Part shown: positions 1-5,008 of the stretch, one piece after another
Layout: each line of letters begins with the position of its first letter
Numbering within the stretch: position 1 is the first letter of the stretch
NCBI GenBank assembly: GCA_937915285.1
Contig: CALDNG010000135.1
Location: 1-7,655 of the forward strand
Length of the DNA stretch: 7,655 nt
Direction: 5' to 3'
Source: an uncultured Desulfomonile sp.
GTDB lineage: Bacteria; Desulfobacterota; Desulfomonilia; Desulfomonilales; Desulfomonilaceae
Position numbers and translations under genes: made by a program
The notes under the pieces: generated by a model
Databases searched by the model: none
Told to the model about the DNA's origin: nothing
Seen by the model: only the letters and a program-made list of their open reading frames with translations

Positions 1-252
1 AAGGCTCCTGGCAATTCCACCGCTGGCGCCTAACTGTCCCATCAGCACAAACATCGGGATGACCGTAAAGCCATACGACGAAAACACACTAAAAACATCT
101 TTGGCCACCAGACTGAATGCGGCATCAACATTCACTATTGCGGCGAAGCCAATAAATCCGGCCAGAGCCATGGCAAAGCCAATCTCCAACCCCATGAAAA
201 ACAGACCGAACAATAAGGCGATTACCAGCAGGCTTGTTGCAGCGATACTCAT
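1..252 (-). CDS. dctM: TRAP transporter large permease DctM, N-terminal part only (cut by window edge)
   Basis: This is the N-terminal 84 residues of the large membrane subunit of a TRAP transporter, which carries out ion-coupled uptake of organic acids together with DctQ and DctP. The translation starts MSIAATSLLVIALLFGLFF and is very hydrophobic. It contains the segment YGFTVIPMFVLMGQ (about residues 62-75), which is characteristic of the DctM family. The full protein is normally about 425 residues, so most of the gene lies left of the window. The start is the ATG at 252-250, which overlaps the dctQ stop codon in an ATGA arrangement, so the two are probably translationally coupled. The frame is open to base 1. 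The substrate cannot be inferred. Family assignment is secure. Confidence 0.9.
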   Translation of the reverse strand, partial: MSIAATSLLVIALLFGLFFMGLEIGFAMALAGFIGFAAIVNVDAAFSLVAKDVFSVFSSYGFTVIPMFVLMGQLGASGGIARSL

Positions 253-728
253 AATTCAGGCTTCCATGTATTTATTATGTCCACAAGTAGGATCAGACAC
301 TGGATGTAACAGCAAATGGAAATTCCCCATGCGACAGGGTACAGAGGTAGTTGGAGGGTTGGAGTGACCTCCCCGGATATCCGAAAATCGGTTCCCATGG
401 CCCAGAGGTTCCATCCAATGATCATAAAAATCGATATGCCAAGCAACCTGGTCAATATCCTCATCAGGCGCCTGGACAACCCCGACAACGCTGTCGGGAT
501 CATGTCCATCACTACATGCCCGTCCAATCTCGATGTCTGTGGAATTGCGAACCCTACAACTATTGCGCCGAGCAGTCCCACCAGTTCATACGTCCCTAAA
601 ATCGGACGTCTGAACGTCCTGAGGATGACATCAAAAACTGTGAGCAGCATTATAGAAGTCAACGCGACGCCTGCCAGATAATACATCAGCCTGGATAGGC
701 CTTCGGTCAATGCGAGGACGTGTTTCAC
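249..728 (-). CDS. dctQ: TRAP transporter small permease DctQ
   Basis: This is the small membrane subunit of the TRAP transporter, which partners DctM and helps the substrate-loaded DctP dock. With the chosen start the protein is 159 residues, typical for DctQ, with four predicted membrane helices near residues 15-36, 47-65, 92-111 and 129-151. Family-like signatures are ELVGLLGAIVVGFAIPQ in helix 2, followed by GHVVMDM, and LQLPLYPVAWGI leading into helix 4. I chose the GTG at 728-726 because a purine-rich GAGAGAGG (743-736) sits 7 bases upstream. The frame also allows a TTG at 749, giving 166 residues, but that would place the Shine-Dalgarno sequence inside the gene. It lies downstream of dctP with a gap of about 70 bases and overlaps dctM by four bases. 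Confidence 0.92.
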   Translation of the reverse strand: MKHVLALTEGLSRLMYYLAGVALTSIMLLTVFDVILRTFRRPILGTYELVGLLGAIVVGFAIPQTSRLDGHVVMDMIPTALSGLSRRLMRILTRLLGISIFMIIGWNLWAMGTDFRISGEVTPTLQLPLYPVAWGISICCYIQCLILLVDIINTWKPEL

Positions 729-765
729 CACCCAACCTCTCTCTCTCAAACAGCGTCTAGGTCTG

Positions 766-780
766 CGAAAATATTTTTCG
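766..780 (-). repeat. Small AT-rich inverted repeat between dctP and dctQ
   Basis: CGAAAA-TAT-TTTTCG is a perfect 6-bp inverted repeat with a 3-base centre, placed just after the dctP stop codon and before dctQ. In the mRNA it would form a weak hairpin. Such hairpins can protect the dctP message from 3' decay and so raise binding protein over permease levels. That role is inference, and the stem is too weak to call a terminator. Confidence 0.35.
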
Positions 781-799
781 GCCTTGTTTCGATTTTAGC

Positions 800-1813
800 T
801 TATGGATTGTTCTTGAGCCATTCCACACAAAAGCTCAGGGCTTCCTCGCCCGGCAAACCTTTTTGCTTGGCGCCGTTCACATAATCGTTGAGAACAGATT
901 TTACCGCCTCAGCCCATTTCTGATCTTGTTCTTTAGATAGCTCAATCACCTGATTGCCCAAGGAAATTGAAAATTCCTTGCCTGCCTTGTCCAGATCGTC
1001 CCATGTCTTGCCGGTCTTTTCGATCCACTCCTGATTGATCTGTTCGATTGTCTGCTGAACATCCTTGGGCAGTGAATCCCATTTCTTCTTGTTCATCGCC
1101 ACGAAGAAACCTAGGCTATATGCGGACCCGAAATTCTCGGTGGTGGATTTTACCACCTCACCGATTTTCCATCCCTTGAGGGTTTCAATGGGCGATACCA
1201 AGCCATCGACAACCCCTTTCTGAAGGGCGTCATAGGATTCGTTCTGCGGCATGGCGACTGGGGTGGCGCCCAGAGCCGAAACCACCCTGGCGCTAGTTCC
1301 CGAACACCTTATTTTCAGTCCCTTGAGTTCCTCCATGTTGTTGACCGGTTTCTTCGTATGGAATATGCCCGGACCGTGGGCGTGCAAATACATTATCTTT
1401 GTGTCTGACAACTCTTTGGGATTAAATTTCGCGAAATAGGCATTGGTGAGTTTTGTGGCCTGCAGGCCATGCTTGTAACCCAGAGGCAGGTCGATTACCT
1501 CGGATAGAGGAAATCGGCCCTTGGTATAGCTTAATACTGCCATCCCGACATCGGCGATTCCTTTTACGACTCCATCGTAGGTCTGGTCAGCCGGGGTTAG
1601 AGTAGCGCCGGGAAACATATTCACTTTGACCGCGCCGTTGGTTCTCTTTTCTACTTCTTTTCCCCACTCTGTGGCTAGCAGGGTATGCCCGTGGGTTGCA
1701 GGAAAGAATATGGAATAGTTCAATTCCACTACCTTGGCCTGGGGTGACGTTGGAAAAAACCAGAACATTCCGGTTATCAACATAAGCCATACGAATTTTC
1801 GCCTTGCTCTCAA
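800..1813 (-). CDS. dctP: TRAP transporter substrate-binding protein DctP
   Basis: This is the periplasmic solute-binding protein that captures the substrate, usually a carboxylate, and delivers it to DctQM. It is 337 residues, the normal length for the family. Residues 1-26 form a Sec signal peptide (basic RARRK, hydrophobic LMLITGMFWFF, probable cleavage after SPQA). Family signatures are YDGVVKGIADVG (79-90), the segment EELKGLKIRCSGTSARVV (161-178), in which R169 matches the conserved arginine that binds the substrate carboxylate, GATPVAMP (182-189) and YDALQKGVVDG (194-204). The start is a TTG at 1813-1811, supported by a strong AAGGAGG five bases upstream and by the signal peptide. It is first in the dctP-dctQ-dctM order. 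The exact substrate cannot be read from the sequence. Confidence 0.95.
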   Translation of the reverse strand: MRARRKFVWLMLITGMFWFFPTSPQAKVVELNYSIFFPATHGHTLLATEWGKEVEKRTNGAVKVNMFPGATLTPADQTYDGVVKGIADVGMAVLSYTKGRFPLSEVIDLPLGYKHGLQATKLTNAYFAKFNPKELSDTKIMYLHAHGPGIFHTKKPVNNMEELKGLKIRCSGTSARVVSALGATPVAMPQNESYDALQKGVVDGLVSPIETLKGWKIGEVVKSTTENFGSAYSLGFFVAMNKKKWDSLPKDVQQTIEQINQEWIEKTGKTWDDLDKAGKEFSISLGNQVIELSKEQDQKWAEAVKSVLNDYVNGAKQKGLPGEEALSFCVEWLKNNP

Positions 1814-1818
1814 TTTTG

Positions 1819-1825
1819 CCTCCTT
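1819..1825 (-). promoter_or_regulatory. Strong ribosome binding site that fixes the TTG start of dctP
   Basis: AAGGAGG read on the minus strand, five bases before the TTG at 1813. This is a near-perfect anti-16S match and the main reason to accept a TTG start. Confidence 0.8.
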
Positions 1826-1842
1826 CTGACCTCGTTATATGT

Positions 1843-1872
1843 GGAGCGGATATTTTCCGAATATCCATCTCC
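1843..1872. repeat. Inverted repeat upstream of dctP, possible operator or 5' leader hairpin
   Basis: GGATATT (1848-1854), TTCCG, AATATCC (1860-1866) is a perfect 7-bp inverted repeat with a 5-base centre. It extends outward by a second pairing of GGAG (1843-1846) with CTCC (1869-1872) across a small internal mismatch. It lies about 18 bases upstream of the dctP ribosome binding site, in the only large gap before the TRAP operon. It could be a repressor or activator operator or a hairpin in the dctP mRNA leader. There is no T-tract on the minus strand that would make it a classical terminator. I found no convincing -24/-12 (sigma-54) promoter in this gap. Confidence 0.5.
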
Positions 1873-2010
1873 GGCAATCCAGGAAAAAGCAGACCTTAAG
1901 AACCGAAAATTCTCATTGTGACTCAAACACACAATCTCGGTGAATGTCCATAAATGATTCAGAGCAATTACAAATCATCCCGGACCTATGAGTAATATTC
2001 AACCGCGATT

Positions 2011-2610
2011 TCAGCGACCGGCTATCCGATCCGTCAGAGTCATCACCAAGGTAAATATCATGTCTAACTGGAACCAGCGCTCGATAGAGCTATCAAACAT
2101 CACTGAAACAGATGCAGGAAATTCACTGTCCTCAACCCACAAGACATAGGTGACAGGGATTTTGGGGAATGGAAAATATGTCATGGCCCTGTCCCCGAAT
2201 GGCTCAGAAATGGCCCCCAATTCCAAACCTCTCGACACAAAACCATCCGCGTCAGTCCCATACTTCTCCGTAACCGGGGAAACATGGAGGCTGTGAGGCC
2301 CCTGGAAAAAAGTTACCCCTCCAGCCAGATCTTTCTCGCTTATCTTTTTATCATCAATTGGCGCGCCATTTGGAGCGACCAGGTAACGTATCAGCAGTAT
2401 CTGAAATTCCTCCCTGAGCAGCCTTCCGGGATCAGGAGTTATTTCCGTTATTTGCTCGGAATGCGGATCAACCTTGTAAGTGGCGTTGAGGAAACTCACG
2501 GAGAAAGAACCATCCGGAAATATGGCTACACCATCACGATCAAGGATTTCCTCAATCGGCCTGTCCCTCAAATCCTGCCAATGAAACCTGTTTGGAGCTG
2601 CGCAACCCAT
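2011..2610 (-). CDS. DUF3786 domain-containing protein, function unknown
   Basis: This is a soluble protein of 199 residues with no signal peptide or membrane segment, so probably cytoplasmic. The layout matches what I know of DUF3786: W11 near the N-terminus, FPDGSFSVSFLNATYKVD (31-48), a helix around EEFQILLIRYLVAPNGAPI, the LAGGVTFFQGPH loop, and a C-terminal PFPKIPVTYVLWVEDSEFPA followed by VMFDSSIERWFQLDMI. The W-x-x-D-x-EFP and F-D motifs are the most telling. The family is found mainly in anaerobes and has no established biochemical function. The start is the ATG at 2610, with an in-frame TAA immediately upstream and a weak AGGTG about eight bases before it. It is on the same strand as dctPQM but about 200 bases away, with its own promoter candidate, so linkage to the TRAP operon is uncertain. 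Confidence 0.8.
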   Translation of the reverse strand: MGCAAPNRFHWQDLRDRPIEEILDRDGVAIFPDGSFSVSFLNATYKVDPHSEQITEITPDPGRLLREEFQILLIRYLVAPNGAPIDDKKISEKDLAGGVTFFQGPHSLHVSPVTEKYGTDADGFVSRGLELGAISEPFGDRAMTYFPFPKIPVTYVLWVEDSEFPASVSVMFDSSIERWFQLDMIFTLVMTLTDRIAGR

Positions 2611-2670
2611 TTAAAAACACCTGTGGAATAACCTTAACTGGACCTTGAATACAAAATGACCAGCTTTTCG

Positions 2671-2699
2671 ATTCTAATGCTATAAAACTGTTCATGCAA
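2671..2699 (-). promoter_or_regulatory. Sigma-70-type promoter candidate for the DUF3786 gene
   Basis: On the minus strand, TTGCAT (2699-2694) and TAGAAT (2676-2671) are separated by exactly 17 bases. The -10 matches TATAAT at five of six positions and the -35 matches at three of six. It lies about 60 bases before the DUF3786 start, with an A/T-tract immediately upstream that could act as an UP-like element. Confidence 0.5.
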
Positions 2700-2712
2700 A
2701 AAAAATTTTTGC
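2696..2712. repeat. A-tract/T-tract palindrome (bent DNA candidate)
   Basis: GCAAAAA (2696-2702), AAA, TTTTTGC (2706-2712) is a perfect 7-bp inverted repeat built on an A8T5 run, followed directly by CCCGGG. Runs like this bend DNA. It overlaps the -35 end of the leftward promoter candidate. Its role (curvature or protein binding) is inference. Confidence 0.4.
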
Positions 2713-2732
2713 CCGGGATGCAAGTTGTTCCA

Positions 2733-2753
2733 ATTTGATCTGTATATTTGATC
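2733..2753. repeat. Two direct copies of ATTTGATC, 13-bp period
   Basis: ATTTGATC occurs at 2733-2740 and 2746-2753, separated by five bases. A related TTGATC recurs at 2813-2818, and GATC occurs four times between 2737 and 2818. The placement between two divergent promoters fits a regulator binding site, but an 8-bp repeat in AT-rich DNA can arise by chance. Confidence 0.3.
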
Positions 2754-2759
2754 AGAATC

Positions 2760-2778
2760 ATTCCGGATGGTCCGAAAT
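2760..2778. repeat. 19-bp imperfect palindrome in the divergent promoter region
   Basis: ATTCCGGATGGTCCGAAAT pairs at eight of nine positions around a centre in TGG (arms ATTcCGGA and TCCGaAAT). It is about 58 bases upstream of the -35 of the Cys-rich gene and about 60 bases behind the leftward promoter. The size and symmetry fit an operator for a dimeric regulator, but no cognate regulator gene is visible in the window. Confidence 0.35.
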
Positions 2779-2835
2779 AAATTACCGTTCAGATCAGGGA
2801 ATGAAAACAAACTTGATCGTTTTTGTAAATAACTA

Positions 2836-2863
2836 TTGACAACATCCGGTTAATTGTTAGATT
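2836..2863 (+). promoter_or_regulatory. Sigma-70-type promoter candidate for the Cys-rich protein gene
   Basis: A perfect TTGACA (2836-2841) is followed after 16 bases by TAGATT (2858-2863), which matches TATAAT at four of six positions. It lies just upstream of the TTG start at 2891, giving a leader of roughly 20 bases that contains the GGGAG ribosome binding site (2878-2882). The spacer is not the 19-20 bases expected of a MerR/CueR-type promoter. Confidence 0.5.
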
Positions 2864-2890
2864 TAGGGTAGTTTATAGGGAGTTTGAAAC

Positions 2891-3349
2891 TTGAAACTTA
2901 GAGCGGTCATATCAATAACGGTTTGCATAGCGTTGCTGGGGACATCGGTTGTCCCGGCGGCAATGCTGCCGTGTTGCTGCTCGGTCAAAAAGACCGAAGT
3001 AAGCTGCTGCTCTATCCCTTCGGCCGAGTCACAACCACCCGTTCCATCATGTTGTCAGGCAAAATCTGGCGTTTTGAAATCAGAAACCGGCTTCAAGGCG
3101 CCCCTGGCAAAGAATTGCGGGCTTTCAGGCAATCAGGCTAGTTTCAAATGCATGTGCGCCTCTCATACCAGGGCTCCGGTTGTGACAGATGCGCGTTCCT
3201 GTTCCCAGCCGGCGCAAGATTCTTTTTATGTCTGCAACACATTATCAGGGCTGATCTATACGTGTGACTTCCCTGAAAGCGTTCCGAGTCTGACTCCATC
3301 CCCTCCGGTCATCGTACCACTCCTGCAGTCCTGCTCACTCAGAATTTGA
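2891..3349 (+). CDS. Small exported cysteine-rich protein, putative metal-binding, unassigned family
   Basis: I do not recognise a named family. The protein is 152 residues. It has an N-terminal Sec signal (basic KLR, hydrophobic AVISITVCIALLGTSVV, likely cleavage near VPAA at residue 24). The mature part carries 14 cysteines in clusters: CCC (28-30), CC (39-40) and CC (54-55), then single cysteines including a CMC followed by a histidine (CMCASH). There are no further membrane helices, and the C-terminus is proline-rich. Such clustering suggests soft-metal binding or a disulfide-rich fold in the periplasm or outside the cell. The start is a TTG at 2891, supported by GGGAG eight bases upstream. 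It lies upstream of, and in the same direction as, the HMA/DUF2318/ABC/CusB cluster, which supports a metal role. It could be the first gene of that operon or a separately expressed unit. Confidence 0.75.
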   Translation: MKLRAVISITVCIALLGTSVVPAAMLPCCCSVKKTEVSCCSIPSAESQPPVPSCCQAKSGVLKSETGFKAPLAKNCGLSGNQASFKCMCASHTRAPVVTDARSCSQPAQDSFYVCNTLSGLIYTCDFPESVPSLTPSPPVIVPLLQSCSLRI

Positions 3350-3424
3350 ATCATTCCACCGGTTTTCCGCAGCCGTTTTTTCTGCATTGATTTGTCCAAG
3401 ACTTTAACTTTTTAATCCCGACAG

Positions 3425-3457
3425 TTTTCATTGTCTTTAAATCACTGATTATATAAC
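3425..3457 (+). promoter_or_regulatory. Weak promoter candidate before the HMA-SurA-N gene
   Basis: The 125-base gap after the Cys-rich gene contains TTTTCA (3425-3430) with GATTAT (3447-3452) at 16 bases. An overlapping alternative is TTGTCT (3431-3436) with TATAAC (3452-3457) at 15 bases. Each box matches consensus at four or more positions but neither pair is strong. The palindromic TTATATAA (3449-3456) overlaps the -10. If used, it would let the five-gene run be expressed apart from the Cys-rich gene. Confidence 0.25.
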
Positions 3458-3474
3458 AGTTCAGGAGTGTACTT

Positions 3475-4458
3475 ATGTCCTCAGATCCTAAAATGAAGAA
3501 GATCACCCTTGAGAAACTTGACGATTCATCCTCCAAGGCTAAGTCGGCAAATCTTAAACGATTGGGAACATTTGCCGTGGTGTTGCTGGCCGCCGGCATA
3601 GGAGGTTACTTTCTTTACGGCATGTTTTCAGGCTCGACCGTCGCTTCGCGTTTCACTGTCAACAACATGAACTGCCCTGCCTGCGTGATAACGGTCAAGG
3701 AGGTTACAGAAAAAATGCCGGGCGTCCTGGCTACTGACGTGAGCCTGTCATCTCAGAGTGTCACGGTAAAATTCCAGGAGAAGAGATCATCTGCTGAAAA
3801 CATCGGTCAGGCGATAGCCCATGTAGGGTATCAGGTCCAGTTGGATGGCGCCTACAAACCGGCCCTTTCCGAAGACAAGGCCCTTGTAGTTGCCGGAATT
3901 AACGGCAAGCCTTTGTTGAAATCGGACATTAACACGCCTTTGGCGGTTTACCCGGATGAGATCAAAAAAGGCGATATAGCGGCTACATTTTTCTCCACCG
4001 TTGGCAAGGAACTCATCCTTCAGGCGGCAGACAAAGCAGTAATCGTAGCCCAACCTTCCGAGGTGGATGAAGAAATCCGAAACATTTTTGAGACACAAAC
4101 CATAAAGGAAGAAGATTTCAACCGGTGGATAAAGGAGAATTTTGGGTCGGTTGAAAAGTTCAGACAGGTGATAGCCCAGCGCCTGGCGGTCCAGAAGTTC
4201 CTGGATGAGGCTTCCATTTCAGAAATAGAGGATAAGGAGATCAGGAAAAGCAAGACCCTGGAACTACTCGGCAATCTTTTTAAGGATGCGGACGTGAGGA
4301 TTTACGACGGCCAACTCAAGGAACAGATTCACGCCAAGGTGGGGCACGACGACTGGAAGACTTTCTGGCCACGAATGCTATCAGTCGATAGCGAATTGAA
4401 GAATTTGCTTATGGGCCGGGGTTCTGCTGACAGCGCCCGTTTGGCCAATGAGAAATAG
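3475..4458 (+). CDS. Membrane-anchored HMA metal-binding domain fused to a SurA-N-like chaperone domain
   Basis: The protein is 327 residues. Residues 1-29 are polar and basic, and a single membrane helix spans about 30-51. The positive-inside rule puts everything after it in the periplasm. Residues 59-122 form a heavy-metal-associated (HMA) domain with NMNCPACVITVKEV (C67 and C70, the canonical MxCxxC) and the usual VTVKF strand. Residues about 137-245 resemble the SurA/PpiC-type N-terminal chaperone domain: INGKPLLKSDI, then GKELILQAADKAVIVAQPSEVDEEI, then FGSVEKFRQVIAQRLAVQKFL. The stretch ELLGNLFKDADVRIYD (264-279) resembles the C-terminal closing segment of such foldases. The catalytic PPIase domain that normally sits between is missing. 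AGGAG seven bases before the ATG fixes the start. It heads a close-packed operon with DUF2318, ABC and CusB genes. I infer periplasmic metal capture or metal-dependent chaperoning. The SurA-N call is by recall. Confidence 0.8.
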   Translation: MSSDPKMKKITLEKLDDSSSKAKSANLKRLGTFAVVLLAAGIGGYFLYGMFSGSTVASRFTVNNMNCPACVITVKEVTEKMPGVLATDVSLSSQSVTVKFQEKRSSAENIGQAIAHVGYQVQLDGAYKPALSEDKALVVAGINGKPLLKSDINTPLAVYPDEIKKGDIAATFFSTVGKELILQAADKAVIVAQPSEVDEEIRNIFETQTIKEEDFNRWIKENFGSVEKFRQVIAQRLAVQKFLDEASISEIEDKEIRKSKTLELLGNLFKDADVRIYDGQLKEQIHAKVGHDDWKTFWPRMLSVDSELKNLLMGRGSADSARLANEK

Positions 4459-4503
4459 GCGCTGAATTAATCGAAACTATTGAAACATAGAGGAATTAAA
4501 ACG

Positions 4504-4989
4504 ATGAATTTTCTAAGAGCAAAAAGAAACAGGCCGGCCATAGCCATCATGGTGGCGCTAAGCATTCTGACCACTTTAATGATAGTCCAGACAGCTAACG
4601 CATGGAACTTCACAGTTCCGGCTACTGAAATTCAACCGACTAATGGAGTTTTTGCAGTCCCGGAGGCGTCATTGCAGGACGGTAAGGCCAAACACTTTCA
4701 ATACAAGGCCTCACCTAATCTCTGGATACGATTTTTCGTGGTCAAAAGCGTGGATGGCCAGATCAGGGCTGCTTTCGACGCCTGCGATGTCTGTTTCAGC
4801 GCCAAGAAAGGATACGTCCAGCAGGGTGCCAACATGGTTTGCATAAATTGCGGGCTGAAGTTTCGCACCGACAGGATCAATGAGGTCAAGGGGGGCTGCA
4901 ATCCTTCACCCCTCGGAAGAAAGGTCCAGAATGGTCAAGTTTTGATCTCTCAACAGGACGTGATGTCCGGCGCAAGATTATTTCAGTAA
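4504..4989 (+). CDS. Exported DUF2318 protein with conserved cysteine cluster
   Basis: With the chosen start the protein is 161 residues. A Sec signal or signal anchor spans residues 1-33 (basic RAKRNR, long hydrophobic stretch, likely cleavage after TANA). The mature domain matches DUF2318: IRFFVVKSVDGQIRAAFDAC (75-94), DACDVC (C94, C97), KKGYVQQG, MVCINC (C113, C116), and GGCNPSPL (C132). The five cysteines suggest an Fe-S or other metal site; the molecular function is not established. Related proteins sit beside FtsX-type permeases and a LolD-like ATPase in iron-transport loci such as the Campylobacter jejuni P19 region. The ATG at 4504 follows AGGA (4491-4494) by nine bases. An in-frame TTG at 4480 would add eight polar residues but would put the Shine-Dalgarno sequence inside the gene. 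It follows the HMA gene by 45 bases and precedes the permease by 19. Confidence 0.88.
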   Translation: MNFLRAKRNRPAIAIMVALSILTTLMIVQTANAWNFTVPATEIQPTNGVFAVPEASLQDGKAKHFQYKASPNLWIRFFVVKSVDGQIRAAFDACDVCFSAKKGYVQQGANMVCINCGLKFRTDRINEVKGGCNPSPLGRKVQNGQVLISQQDVMSGARLFQ

Positions 4990-5008
4990 GCATTAAAAGG
5001 AACATGAA

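Noticed and set aside
59..681. Plus-strand open frames (102, 121 and 82 codons) opposite dctM and dctQ
   Set aside because: They are antisense to strongly recognisable DctM and DctQ proteins, have no family features, and read as shadows.
1587..1877. 96-codon minus-strand frame overlapping the dctP start
   Set aside because: It overlaps the dctP signal peptide in another frame and has no recognisable motifs; the dctP start has a strong ribosome binding site.
1814..2010. Sigma-54 (-24/-12) promoter for dctP
   Set aside because: dctPQM operons are sometimes sigma-54 dependent, so I looked for TGGC-N-TTGC spacing on the minus strand, but no acceptable match was seen.
2284..2631. 115-codon plus-strand frame inside the DUF3786 gene
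   Set aside because: It is the antisense shadow of a protein with clear DUF3786 motifs; no ribosome binding site or family features support it.
3360..3400. Possible terminator after the Cys-rich gene (CGGTTTTCCG followed by CAGCCGTTTTTT)
   Set aside because: The stem is only three base pairs, far too weak to call an intrinsic terminator despite the T-run. Read-through into the HMA gene remains possible.
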